Assembly: GCA_041497115.1 (NCBI GenBank)
Contig: JBGQFW010000060.1
Span: 1-26,140, forward strand
Source: AR5 sp041497115
GTDB taxonomy: Bacteria; Methylomirabilota; Methylomirabilia; Rokubacteriales; CSP1-6
Length of the DNA: 26,140 nucleotides
Direction: 5' to 3'
How positions within the stretch are numbered: the first letter of the stretch is position 1; every line of letters starts with the position of its first letter. The notes below the pieces were generated by a model that did not search any database, was not told where the DNA came from, and saw only the letters and a program-made list of their open reading frames with translations. Positions 7,887 to 15,665 of the stretch are shown here, in pieces. A program made the translations under genes and the position numbers.

Positions 7887-10259
7887 GTGTCGTTCCTCGC
7901 CTCGCGCACTCACGCCGCGCGCCACGGCATCGGCAAGCCCGTCGCGCGCAAGGAGGACGCCCGGCTCGTCGCCGGCGCCGGCTGCTTCGGCGACGACGTC
8001 AACCTGCCGGGGCAGGCCTACGCGTGCCTGGTGCGCTCGCCCCACGCCCACGCGCGCATCCGCGCGATCGACGGCCGCCGGGCGCTGAAAACGCCGGGCG
8101 TGCTCGCCGTGCTCACCGGCGCCGACGCCGCCGCCGACGGCGTGGGCCCCATCCCCCATCGCCCGGTGCCGGCGAACCCGCACGAGGTCCCGCTCACGAG
8201 CCGCGACGGCACGCCCTTCTTCCTGGCCCCCCACGTCCCCCTGCCCGCCGACCGGGTGCGCTGCGTCGGCGAGCCGGTGGCGATGGTGATCGCGACGACG
8301 GCCGCCGCCGCCCGCGACGGCGCCGAGCGCGTGCGCGTGGAGTGGGACGTTCTGCCCGCCCTGCCCACCGCCGCCGCCGCCACCGCGCCGGGCGCGCCGG
8401 CGCTGTACGACGAGGCGGCGTCGAACGTGTGCGTGGACTCCGAGGCGGGCGACGCCGCGGCCGTCGCCGCCGCGTTCGCGCGGGCCGCGCACGTCGTGAC
8501 CCTCGACACGCGCGTGAACCGCGTGACCGGCGTGCCAATGGAGCCGCGCGCGGCGGTCGGCGCCTGGGACGCGGCGACCGGGCGCTACACCCTCTACGCC
8601 GGCTCGGGCGGCGTGCAGCGCTGCCGCGCCGACCTCGCCGGCACGCTGGGCGTCCCCGAGAGCGCCGTCCGCGTCGTCGCCCGCGACGTCGGCGGCAACT
8701 ACGGCACGCGCAACGCGTCGTATCCGGAGTTCGCGCTGGTCGCGTGGGCGGCGCGGCGGCTGGGCCGGCCGGTCAAGTGGACGTGCGAGCGGCGGGAGGC
8801 GTTCCTCACCGACTATCACGCCCGCGACCTCCTCGCCCACGCCGAGCTCGCGCTGGACGCCGAGGGCGCGTTCCTCGCGTTCCGCGGGACGAACGTCAGC
8901 AACGTCGGCGCCCACGCGGTGTCGTTCATCCCGCTCGCCAAGGGCATCGCGATCTCGACCAGCGTCTATCACGTGCCGGTGTCCTTCATGCGCGGGCGCG
9001 CAGTGCTCAGCACCACGTCGCCGACCACGCCGTACCGCGCGGCCGGCCGGCCCGAGGTGATGTACGTCGTCGAGCGGCTGATCGACCTGGCCGCCCGCCG
9101 CCACGGCTTCGACCGGGTCGCGCTGCGTCGGCGCAATCTCGTCCCCGCCGGCGCGATGCCGTACCGCAACCCGCTCGGCCTCGTCTACGACAGCGGCGAC
9201 TACGCGGCGGCGCAGGACCGCGCGGTGGCGCTGGCCGACTGGGCGGGCTTCGAGGCGCGCCGGGCCGCGGCGCGCCGGCGCGGGCGCTACCGCGGCATCG
9301 GGCTGGCGAACTATCTCGAGCTCAACACCGGCGCGCCGCGCGAGCGCGCCGAGATCACCGTGCGGCCCGACGGCACGGTGGACGTCGTCCTCGGCACGCT
9401 GTCGGCCGGCCAGGGCCACGAGACGTCGTTCGCCCAGCTCGTCGTCGAGTGGCTCGGCGTGGAGCACGACCGCGTGCGCCTGCTCACCGGCGACACCGAC
9501 GTGGCCGCCGTCGGCGGCGGCTCGCACTCCGGCCGCTCGATGCGGCTGGCCGCGGTCGTGATGGCGAGGGCCGCCGACCAGATCGTCGAGCGGGGCACGC
9601 GGCTGGCGGCGTGGCGGCTCGAGGCCGCCGCCGCCGACATCGAGTTCGCGCACCGCCGCTTCACCGTGCGGGGCACCGACCGCTCGGTGGACCTGTTCGC
9701 GGTCGCGGCGGCGGCGCTGCGCGCGGAGGCGCCCGCCGACCTGCGCGGGCCGCTCGCCGGCGTGAGCGACGAGACGATGAGCGTGCCGTCCTATCCCTAC
9801 GGCTGCGCGGTGTGCGAGGTCGAGGTGGACCCGGAGACGGGCGCGGTGGCGGTCGTGCGCTGGACGTCGGTGGACGACGTGGGCCGCGCGGTCAACCCGC
9901 TGATCCTGCACGGGCAGACCCACGGCGGCATCGCGGCCGGCGCCGGGCAGGCGCTGTGGGAGCTCTGCCACTACGACGCCGACGGGCAGATGCCGTCGGC
10001 CAGCTTCATGGACTACGCGCTGCCGCGCGCCGACGCGCTGCCCGCGTTCACCACCGAGCTCAGCGAAGTGCCGTCCACCACCAACCCGCTCGGCCTGCGC
10101 GGCGGCGGCGAGGGCGGGACCACCCCCGCGCTCGGCGCGATCGTCAACGCGATCGTGGACGCGCTCGCCGAGCTGGGCGTCGAGCACGTCGAGATGCCGG
10201 CCACCCCCGAGCGCGTGTGGTCCGTGATCCGGGCGGCCGGACGCTACACGGCCAGGTAG
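7887..10259 (+). CDS. Molybdenum hydroxylase large subunit (xanthine dehydrogenase/CoxL family)
   Basis: A 790-aa molybdopterin-binding subunit of the xanthine dehydrogenase/aldehyde oxidase/CO dehydrogenase family. It has the a/b-hammerhead N-terminus (GKPVARKEDARLVAGAG), PYRAAGRPE (about 382-390, the site of the AYxCSFR loop in true CO dehydrogenase, here not CoxL form I), and the C-terminal GLRGGGEGGTTPALG with Glu742 as the catalytic base. The GTG start at 7887 is supported by AAGGAG at 7874-7879 with 7 nt spacing. No FeS (CoxS) or FAD (CoxM) subunit gene is adjacent. The next gene is convergent and the two stops overlap. It probably hydroxylates an aromatic ring or oxidises an aldehyde. 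Electron-transfer partners must come from elsewhere. Confidence 0.93.
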   Translation: MSFLASRTHAARHGIGKPVARKEDARLVAGAGCFGDDVNLPGQAYACLVRSPHAHARIRAIDGRRALKTPGVLAVLTGADAAADGVGPIPHRPVPANPHEVPLTSRDGTPFFLAPHVPLPADRVRCVGEPVAMVIATTAAAARDGAERVRVEWDVLPALPTAAAATAPGAPALYDEAASNVCVDSEAGDAAAVAAAFARAAHVVTLDTRVNRVTGVPMEPRAAVGAWDAATGRYTLYAGSGGVQRCRADLAGTLGVPESAVRVVARDVGGNYGTRNASYPEFALVAWAARRLGRPVKWTCERREAFLTDYHARDLLAHAELALDAEGAFLAFRGTNVSNVGAHAVSFIPLAKGIAISTSVYHVPVSFMRGRAVLSTTSPTTPYRAAGRPEVMYVVERLIDLAARRHGFDRVALRRRNLVPAGAMPYRNPLGLVYDSGDYAAAQDRAVALADWAGFEARRAAARRRGRYRGIGLANYLELNTGAPRERAEITVRPDGTVDVVLGTLSAGQGHETSFAQLVVEWLGVEHDRVRLLTGDTDVAAVGGGSHSGRSMRLAAVVMARAADQIVERGTRLAAWRLEAAAADIEFAHRRFTVRGTDRSVDLFAVAAAALRAEAPADLRGPLAGVSDETMSVPSYPYGCAVCEVEVDPETGAVAVVRWTSVDDVGRAVNPLILHGQTHGGIAAGAGQALWELCHYDADGQMPSASFMDYALPRADALPAFTTELSEVPSTTNPLGLRGGGEGGTTPALGAIVNAIVDALAELGVEHVEMPATPERVWSVIRAAGRYTAR

Positions 10260-10260
10260 C
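10243..10260. terminator. Short hairpin spanning two convergent TAG stop codons
   Basis: GCTAC (10243-10247) and GTAGC (10256-10260) form a perfect 5-bp inverted repeat with an 8-nt loop. The stop of the plus-strand molybdenum hydroxylase lies in one arm and the stop of the minus-strand SDR in the other, so the repeat partly reflects two facing TAG codons. There is no T-tract. It might act as a weak bidirectional terminator or may be coincidental. Confidence 0.22.
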
Positions 10261-10996
10261 CGCCGTCCACCACCAGCTCGGTGCCGGTGATGTAGGAGGC
10301 TTCGTCGGAGGCCAGGAACAGCACGGCGTGGGCGACTTCCTCCACGCGCCCCTCGCGCTTCATCGGCACCGCCTTGAGCATCTTCGCGCGCCACTCGGGG
10401 TCGGCGGTGAGCCTGGAGGTCCGCATCGGCGGCATGAAGCCGGGGTGCACGGAGTTCACGCGGATGCCGTCCTTCGCGTACTGGACGGCGGCGGACTTGG
10501 TCATGATCCGCACCGCGCCCTTGGAGGCATTGTAGGCCATGTGGATGCCGGTCTGGCCGGCGAACCCCGAGATGGACGAGATGTTCACGATGGCGCCGCC
10601 GCCGGCGCGCTGCAGGGCGGGGATCGCGTGCTTCATGCCGAGGAAGACGCCCTTGGCGTTGACCGCCATCAGCCGGTCCCACGCCTCGGTGCTCAGCGTG
10701 TCGGGATCGAACGTCCCGCTGATGCCGGCGTTGTTCACCAGCACGTCGAGGCGGCCGTAGGCGTCCACCGCGGTCTTGATCGCCTTCTCCCATTCCGGCT
10801 CGCTGGTGACGTCCAGGCGCACGAAGCGCGCCTGGCCGCCGGCGGCGACGATGGCGTCGGTCACCTTCCGCCCCTCCGCCTCGAGCAGGTCGGCCACGAC
10901 GACCTTCGCGCCTTCGCGACCGAAGACGAGCGCCTCGCTCTGCCCCATGCCGCTGGCCCCACCGCTGACGAGGGCGACCTTGCCCGCGAGTCGCAT
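10244..10996 (-). CDS. SDR family oxidoreductase
   Basis: A 250-aa classical short-chain dehydrogenase. It has SGGASGMG at residues 11-18 (cofactor loop), LVNNAGI at about 86-92, Ser141 in NISSISG, Tyr155 and Lys159 in YNASK, and the C-terminal ITGTELVVDGGY. Asp36 after the second strand (VVVADLL) suggests NAD. It is the last gene of a five-gene minus-strand operon and starts 10 bp after the dimeric-barrel protein. The 3' end overlaps the convergent molybdenum hydroxylase gene by 16 bp. In the context of a CoA ligase and a hydratase, oxidation of a 3-hydroxyacyl-CoA-like intermediate is plausible (inference). Confidence 0.92.
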   Translation of the reverse strand: MRLAGKVALVSGGASGMGQSEALVFGREGAKVVVADLLEAEGRKVTDAIVAAGGQARFVRLDVTSEPEWEKAIKTAVDAYGRLDVLVNNAGISGTFDPDTLSTEAWDRLMAVNAKGVFLGMKHAIPALQRAGGGAIVNISSISGFAGQTGIHMAYNASKGAVRIMTKSAAVQYAKDGIRVNSVHPGFMPPMRTSRLTADPEWRAKMLKAVPMKREGRVEEVAHAVLFLASDEASYITGTELVVDGGYLAV

Positions 10997-11006
10997 GTGA
11001 CGCCTC

Positions 11007-11675
11007 CTATTTGAGCTCGAAGGTCTTGACGTAGACGCCGGGCGAGCCCGGCGCGTGGCGCATGTGCCCGCGCATCGCCACCGAGGCCGGCACCGCGTCG
11101 CGCTGGGCGTTCCACGCCGCGCTCTCCGACACCTTGGGATGCTCGAACTCGTAGAGCGTCAGATAGGTCGGCGTGCCGGTGGCCGCGCGGTAGCGCCGGC
11201 CGCGGATCACGCCGGGGACCTTCTCGTAGTTCGGGACGTAGATCGTGCTGTACCAGTCGTTCCACTCGCGATCGACCGCGGCCGGCACGTCCATGCGCCC
11301 GATCTGCAGGGCGGGCGCCATGCCGCTGCCGGCGGCGGCCGGGCTCAGCGTGCGCGGATGGATCATCGTGTAGATGTTGCGGATGAAGGTGGAGGCGACC
11401 GCCTGCGGCCCGCTGCGCTGCGTCCACGGGGTCGGGCTGGCCTGGACCTTCTTGTAGGCCGCGCTGTCGAGCACCGCCGCGCTCTCCAGCTCGTAGTAGG
11501 CGAGGTGCTTGGGGCCGCCCTTCACCGCCTCGTAGCGGGCGGCGGCGAGAAAGCCGGGGACCGCCAGCCGCTCGGCCAGGTGCTCCTCGTTGTACCAGCG
11601 GTTGAACTCCGCCTCCTTGTCGGCCGGCACGTCGGTCCAGACCATCAGCAATCCGGCGCCCTTCTTCGCGCTCAT
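11007..11675 (-). CDS. Duplicated dimeric alpha/beta-barrel (EthD-like) protein of unknown function
   Basis: A 222-aa protein built from two related halves. Half one contains EAEFNRWYNEEHLAERLAVPGF followed by RYEAV and YYELES. Half two contains REWNDWYSTIYVPNYEKVPGV followed by RYRAA and LYEFEHP. The shared pattern (E-F/W-N-x-WY, then VPG, then an Arg-Tyr strand, then YxxE) is typical of ferredoxin-like dimeric-barrel domains of the EthD/antibiotic-monooxygenase type. The fused pair would form a pseudo-dimer. There is no signal peptide. It lies between the hydratase and SDR genes of the acyl-CoA operon, 42 bp from one and 10 bp from the other. Its function is unknown. The fold is used for monooxygenases, isomerases and accessory proteins. 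Confidence 0.78.
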   Translation of the reverse strand: MSAKKGAGLLMVWTDVPADKEAEFNRWYNEEHLAERLAVPGFLAAARYEAVKGGPKHLAYYELESAAVLDSAAYKKVQASPTPWTQRSGPQAVASTFIRNIYTMIHPRTLSPAAAGSGMAPALQIGRMDVPAAVDREWNDWYSTIYVPNYEKVPGVIRGRRYRAATGTPTYLTLYEFEHPKVSESAAWNAQRDAVPASVAMRGHMRHAPGSPGVYVKTFELK

Positions 11676-11691
11676 CGGGGTGCTCCTCTCT

Positions 11692-11714
11692 GGGGAGACC
11701 GGTCGCGGTCCCCC
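11692..11714 (-). other. Intercistronic hairpin between hydratase and dimeric-barrel genes
   Basis: Read on either strand, this 23-base segment folds into a 9-bp GC-rich stem: 11692-11695 plus 11697-11701 pair with 11706-11714, with one bulged A at 11696 and a 4-nt loop. It fills most of the only sizeable gap in the minus-strand operon, just before the Shine-Dalgarno (AGGAG) of the downstream gene. There is no T-tract, so simple intrinsic termination is doubtful. An mRNA processing or stabilising role, or partial attenuation, is possible. Confidence 0.4.
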
Positions 11715-11717
11715 GTC

Positions 11718-12473
11718 TCAGTCATAGCGGGGCGGGCGCTTCTCGCGGAACGCGGCGACGCCCTCGCGGAAGTGGGCGCCGGCGCGCACGCGGTCGCCGA
11801 GCTCCTGGTCGAGGGGCTCGCGCGCGCGGGCGTGCTCCGCGAGCGTCGCGCTGATCTGCTGCTTCACGGCCTGCACGGCGCTGGGGCTGTTCGCCGCGAT
11901 GCGCTCGGCGGTCTCGAGCGCGATGGGCAGCACGCGCTCGGCCTCCACGACCCGGTTGACCAGCCCCAGGCGCGCCGCCTCGGCGGCGTCGATCAGCCGC
12001 GCGGTGAGCAGCAGGTCCATGGCGTGCACGTGGCCGATCTGCTGCACGAGCTTGATCGTCGCGCCGCCGAACGGGTAGATGGACCACTTCACCTCCGGCA
12101 GGCCGAAGCGCGCGTGCGGCGCCGCGACGCGGAGGTCGGTGGAGAGCAGCAGCTCGAGGCCGCCCCCCACGCAGTCGCCGTTGACCGCGGCCACGATCGG
12201 CTTCGTGTAGACGCGGCTCTTGAGCAGGGCGCGGCCGACCATCGCCGCCGTGTCGGTCGACGCCGAAAGGTCGCCGCTGATGTCGGCGCCGGCGCTGAAG
12301 GCCCGCCCGCCGGCCCCGGTGAGGACGACACAGCGGCAGCTTCCCCGCTCGAGCTCGTCCCATACGCGTGAGAGCTCCGCCATCATCGCCCGCGTCATGG
12401 CGTTGAGCCGCGGCTGGTTGTCGATGGTCACAACCGCGACGTGGGGCCCGTGGGCCTCGAGCCGGATCTCCAT
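11718..12473 (-). CDS. Enoyl-CoA hydratase/isomerase family protein
   Basis: A 251-aa crotonase-fold protein. Oxyanion-hole motifs are FSAGADI (59-65) and GDCVGGG (99-105). Glu107 (GLELLL) and Glu127 (GLPEVKW) occupy the two usual catalytic positions. Its start codon directly abuts the stop of the upstream quinone-oxidoreductase-like gene with no gap, so the two are translated from one mRNA. The C-terminus (AFREKRPPRYD) is the usual short tail of bacterial hydratases. It is distinct from the hydratase at 7067-7882. It is likely to hydrate or isomerise the acyl-CoA made by the ligase at the head of this operon. Confidence 0.92.
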   Translation of the reverse strand: MEIRLEAHGPHVAVVTIDNQPRLNAMTRAMMAELSRVWDELERGSCRCVVLTGAGGRAFSAGADISGDLSASTDTAAMVGRALLKSRVYTKPIVAAVNGDCVGGGLELLLSTDLRVAAPHARFGLPEVKWSIYPFGGATIKLVQQIGHVHAMDLLLTARLIDAAEAARLGLVNRVVEAERVLPIALETAERIAANSPSAVQAVKQQISATLAEHARAREPLDQELGDRVRAGAHFREGVAAFREKRPPRYD

Positions 12474-13454
12474 CTAGGCGCGCCCCGGGACGACGACGAC
12501 CTTGCCGTGGGCCCGGCGGCTCGTCAGCAGGCGGATCGCCTCCGCGCTGCGCGCCAGCGGCAACCGGTGGCTGATGCACGGCCGCAGCCGGCCCGCGCGG
12601 TACCAGCCGAGGAGCTCCTCCACCGAGCGGCGCAGCTTGTCCGGCGCGTGCCAGCGGTAGTAGCGCAGCGACGAGCCGAGCGCGGCGCGGTTCTTCACCA
12701 GCAGCCGGTTGGCCGGGATCTGCGGCACGCCGCCGACGAAGCCGACGAGGAGGATGCGGCCGCCCCAGCCCAGCGCGGACAGCGCGGCGTCGAACAGCGG
12801 GCCGCCGACCGGATCGAAGCAGACGTCGGCGCCCTTGTCGTCGGTGAGTCGCATGACCCGCTCGGTCAGCTTCTCGGTCGTGTAGTTGACGACCTCGTCG
12901 GCGCCCCGCTCGCGCGCCACCGCGAGCTTGTCCGGCGTGCTGGCGCCCGCGATGACGCGCGCGCCCATGGCCTTGCCGATCTCCACCGCGGTGAGGCCCA
13001 CGCCGCCGGCGGCGCCCAGTACCAGCAGGGTCTCGCCGGCCTCCAGCCGGCCCTGCCAGCGCAGGGCGACGTGGCTGGAGATGTAGGCGACGGGAAAGGC
13101 GCCCGCCTCCTCGAAGCTCATGCCGTCGGGAATCGCGAACGTCTCGGCCTCGGGGGCGACGGCCTGCTCGGCCAGGCCGCCGTGGGCCAGGATCGCCATG
13201 ACGCGATCGCCGGGGGAAAAGCGCGTCACGTCCGCGCCGCAGGCGGCCACCACGCCCGCCGTCTCCAGCCCGGGGCTGAACGGCAGCGGGGGCTTCGTCT
13301 GGTACGTGCCGGCGACCAGCAGCGCGTCGGCGTAGTTCACCGCCGTCGCCCGCACGTCGATCAGCACCTCGTCGCGCGCCGGCGTCGGCGCCTTCACGTC
13401 CTCCAGCGTCAGCCCCTCGACCTCGCCCCACGCGCGGCAGACGACCGCGCGCAT
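12474..13454 (-). CDS. NADPH:quinone oxidoreductase family (zinc-free MDR) protein
   Basis: A 326-aa medium-chain dehydrogenase/reductase without zinc ligands. It has VNYADALLVAGTYQ (39-52), PFSPGLETAGVV (58-69), GDRVMA (82-87) and the nucleotide-binding LVLGAAGGVG (144-153) that defines the quinone oxidoreductase branch. The same fold serves acrylyl-CoA and crotonyl-CoA reductases, so in this operon reduction of an enoyl-CoA double bond is as plausible as quinone reduction. The ATG at 13454 overlaps the upstream ligase stop by one base, which fixes the start. Confidence 0.9.
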   Translation of the reverse strand: MRAVVCRAWGEVEGLTLEDVKAPTPARDEVLIDVRATAVNYADALLVAGTYQTKPPLPFSPGLETAGVVAACGADVTRFSPGDRVMAILAHGGLAEQAVAPEAETFAIPDGMSFEEAGAFPVAYISSHVALRWQGRLEAGETLLVLGAAGGVGLTAVEIGKAMGARVIAGASTPDKLAVARERGADEVVNYTTEKLTERVMRLTDDKGADVCFDPVGGPLFDAALSALGWGGRILLVGFVGGVPQIPANRLLVKNRAALGSSLRYYRWHAPDKLRRSVEELLGWYRAGRLRPCISHRLPLARSAEAIRLLTSRRAHGKVVVVPGRA

Positions 13455-15097
13455 CAGGCCACCCCGTCCTCGCGGACCCGCCGCTCGAGCTCCTCGCGCA
13501 ATCGCGGCTTCTGCACCTTGCCGGTCGCGGTCCGCGGGAACTCCTCGGCCGTGCGGAACACGATGCGCGCGGGCACCTTGTAGCTGGCCAGCCGCTCGCG
13601 GCAGAACGCGGTGAGCGCCTCCGCGGTGGCGGCGCCGGCGTGATGCAGCTCGACGGCCGCGACGCCGACCTCGCCGCGGGCGCGGTCGGGCACGCCGACG
13701 ACATAGGCCTGCTTGACGGCCGGGTGGGCCATCAAGATGGCCTCCACCTCCAGCGGCGCCACGTTGGCGCCGCCCGTCTTGATCAGCTCCTTCAGCCGGC
13801 CGCGGAAGCTCACGCGCCCGTCCTCGCGGACGAGGCCGAGATCGCCCGTCATGAACGCGCCGTCGGCGTCGAAGGCCCCGCGTGTCTGCTCGGGATCGCG
13901 GTAGTACCCGGGCGTGAGATGGCCCCGCACGCGGAACTCGCCGATCTCCCCGCACGGCACGCGACGCCCGGTGCCGGGGTCGGCGACGTGGATCTCCATG
14001 CCGGGCAGCGGCCGGCCCTGCGTGGTCAGCCGGACCTCGAGGGGATCGTGGGCATCGGTCACCGCGCAGTTGCCGTAGGTCTCGGTGGCGCCGTACACGT
14101 TGCACAGCTCGGGCGCGCGCACCGCCTCGATCGTCATCGCGATGTCCTCGGGCAGGCCGATGGTGAGCCCCGTGCGCATCGCGGCCAGCGGCCGCCGCGG
14201 CCGATCGGGATGCTCGAGGATCGCGCGCGCCATGTTGGCCATCCCGTAGTACACGCTGCAGCGCTCGCCGTCCAGCAGCGCCAGCGCCTCGCCCGGCTCG
14301 AAGCTCTCCTGCAGGACGAGCGCGCCGCCGTGGCTGAGGATCGCCGGGAGCGCGTTCGCCGAGCCGAACGACCAGAAGAGCGGCACCGACAGCCACAGAC
14401 GGTCCGCCGCGGTCAGCCGCTGGCGCTCGCCGATGTCGAAGCCGTTGGCGACCACGCCGCCGTGCGCGAGCGTCACGCCCTTGGGCGTGGCCGTCGACCC
14501 CGACGTGTAGAGGACGAAACAGATGTCGGCGGGACCGACCGCGGCCTGCGCCGCCGCCAGTGCCGCCGGCTTGACGGCCGCCGCCCGCGCCGGGAGATCG
14601 GCCCAGCGAGCGAGACCGTCGTGCCGGCGGTCGTCCACCGACACGACGGCGCGCAGCTCGGGCAGCCGCTCACAGCGCAGCGCGCCGGGCGTGGCGGATG
14701 CCAGCTCGGGACACAGCGTGTGGAGCGCGGCGAGATAGCCGCGACCGCGGAACGACTCCATGGTGACGATGACGCGCGGCCGCGCGTGCTCGACCGTCCA
14801 CGCGATCTCCCGCGGCGTGGAGAACGTGCTGATCGCCACCGTGAGCGCGCCGACCTTGGCGGCGGCGAAGGCGCCGACGAGCCACTCCGGCCGGTTGGGC
14901 AGCAGCAGCGCCACGCGATCGCCCTTCCCCACGCCGAGGGCCAGCAGCGCGCGCGCCACCGTCTCCGCCTGCTCGCGCAGCGCCGCGTAGGTCACCCGCT
15001 CGCCCTGGAAGACGATCGCCTCGGCGCCCGGCCGCGCCGCGGCGACCTCGTCGAGCAGGCCGCCCAGCGTGCGCGCGCGCACCGCCATCGAGAGCAT
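13454..15097 (-). CDS. AMP-forming acid:CoA ligase (ANL superfamily)
   Basis: A 547-aa acyl-adenylate-forming ligase. It has YTSGSTATPKG (197-207, P-loop), VYGATE (334-339), TGDL (417-420), FRGRLKELIKTGG (about 431-443, hinge region) and the C-terminal PRTATGKVQK with catalytic Lys527. The overall plan matches benzoate/aromatic-acid and medium-chain acyl-CoA ligases. Substrate cannot be read with confidence. It is the first gene of the minus-strand operon. There are two possible starts, 15097 (MLSMAV) and 15088 (MAVRAR). Neither has a visible Shine-Dalgarno, and a TAAGAT box lies only 9 nt upstream of the first, so a near-leaderless mRNA is possible. Confidence 0.92.
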   Translation of the reverse strand: MLSMAVRARTLGGLLDEVAAARPGAEAIVFQGERVTYAALREQAETVARALLALGVGKGDRVALLLPNRPEWLVGAFAAAKVGALTVAISTFSTPREIAWTVEHARPRVIVTMESFRGRGYLAALHTLCPELASATPGALRCERLPELRAVVSVDDRRHDGLARWADLPARAAAVKPAALAAAQAAVGPADICFVLYTSGSTATPKGVTLAHGGVVANGFDIGERQRLTAADRLWLSVPLFWSFGSANALPAILSHGGALVLQESFEPGEALALLDGERCSVYYGMANMARAILEHPDRPRRPLAAMRTGLTIGLPEDIAMTIEAVRAPELCNVYGATETYGNCAVTDAHDPLEVRLTTQGRPLPGMEIHVADPGTGRRVPCGEIGEFRVRGHLTPGYYRDPEQTRGAFDADGAFMTGDLGLVREDGRVSFRGRLKELIKTGGANVAPLEVEAILMAHPAVKQAYVVGVPDRARGEVGVAAVELHHAGAATAEALTAFCRERLASYKVPARIVFRTAEEFPRTATGKVQKPRLREELERRVREDGVA

Positions 15098-15146
15098 TGC
15101 GGCCAGATCTTACGGCATAATGGTCGCGCCAAGGAGGGAGAGTCCC
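15098..15146. promoter_or_regulatory. Divergent intergenic region with facing -10-like boxes
   Basis: This 49-bp gap separates the minus-strand CoA-ligase operon from the plus-strand selenoprotein cluster and must hold both promoters unless they lie inside the genes. A plus-strand CATAAT (15116-15121) and a minus-strand TAAGAT (15112-15107) resemble -10 boxes only three bases apart. No -35 element at good spacing is evident for either. The plus-strand Shine-Dalgarno AAGGAGG is at 15131-15137. Confidence 0.35.
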
Positions 15147-15665
15147 ATGATCCGTCTCTACGATCCCACCGCCGAGCCGCGCGCCGTCGCCGCCCAGCTC
15201 GCCGCGCGCCTGCCGAGCCTGGCCGGCAAGCGCATCGGCATCCTCGACAACGGCAAGGCCAACGCCGGCACCCTGATGCTGGCGGTGGCGAAGACCCTGC
15301 AAGAGCGCTACGGCGCCGGCGAGATCGTCAAGCGCGAGAAGCCGGTGGCGGGGCCGCCGTCGCCCGAGGTCCTCGAGGCGCTGTCGCACTGCGACCTCGC
15401 CCTGGTCGGCAGCGCCGACTGAGGGTCGTGCACGTCGTGGAGTATCCACGGCGCCATCATGCTGGAGCAGCGCGGCGTTCCCACCGCCGTCATGGGCACG
15501 TTCGAGTTCGAGGCGCTCGCGCGCCTGGAGGCGAAGAACCGCGGCATCGCTGACCTGCCGCTGGCCCTCGTCCCCCACCCGCTCGGCGGCATTCACGAGG
15601 ACGAGGTCGTCCGCAAGGCCGATCTCGCGCTCGAGTCCGTCCTCAAGGCGCTGACGCGCTCATGA
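15147..15665 (+). CDS. UGSC-family selenoprotein (in-frame UGA read as Sec)
   Basis: A 172-residue protein if the TGA at 15420-15422 is read as selenocysteine (residue 92). The frame before and after the TGA is the same, and reading through gives U-G-S-C-T-S-W-S at 92-99, the defining UGSC motif of the UGSC (seleno)protein family. The N-terminal part (KRIGILDNGKANAGTLMLAVAK) is the Rossmann-like strand-loop typical of that family. The C-terminal part (QRGVPTAVMGTFEFEAL, then LVPHPLGGIHEDEVV) continues as one domain. A hairpin suitable as a SECIS element follows the TGA. The ATG has AAGGAGG 9 nt upstream. The stop overlaps the next start (ATGA). A thiol/selenol redox role is likely because Sec92 and Cys95 lie three residues apart. 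The substrate is unknown. Standard gene calling would split it at 15422. Confidence 0.9.
15433..15453 (+). promoter_or_regulatory. Candidate bacterial SECIS hairpin of the UGSC selenoprotein
   Basis: CGTCGTGGA (15433-15441) pairs with TCCACGGCG (15445-15453) over 9 bp with one G-U wobble and closes a GTA loop. The loop starts 20 nt after the last base of the TGA (19 nt between), within the 16-37 nt range usually accepted for bacterial SECIS elements. It has the G(U) at the start of the apical loop that SelB-type recognition prefers. A longer AGTAT loop is possible if the top A-T pair is open. Confidence 0.72.

Noticed and set aside
7887..10259. CO dehydrogenase CoxL
   Set aside because: The active-site loop reads PYRAAGRPE, not the AYxCSFR of form I CoxL, and CoxM/CoxS genes are absent.
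7872..11014. Very long ORFs in shadow frames (up to nearly 1000 codons) opposite or beside the molybdenum hydroxylase and SDR genes
   Set aside because: They are Arg/Ala/Pro/Gly- or His-rich, resemble no family, and arise from high GC3 in the true genes. In several places they merely cover a true reading frame.
15147..15665. Pseudogene or nonsense-mutation reading of the UGSC locus
   Set aside because: The frame is unbroken on both sides, the residue after the TGA completes the UGSC motif, and a suitable hairpin follows. Decay would not place the stop exactly at the family's Sec position.
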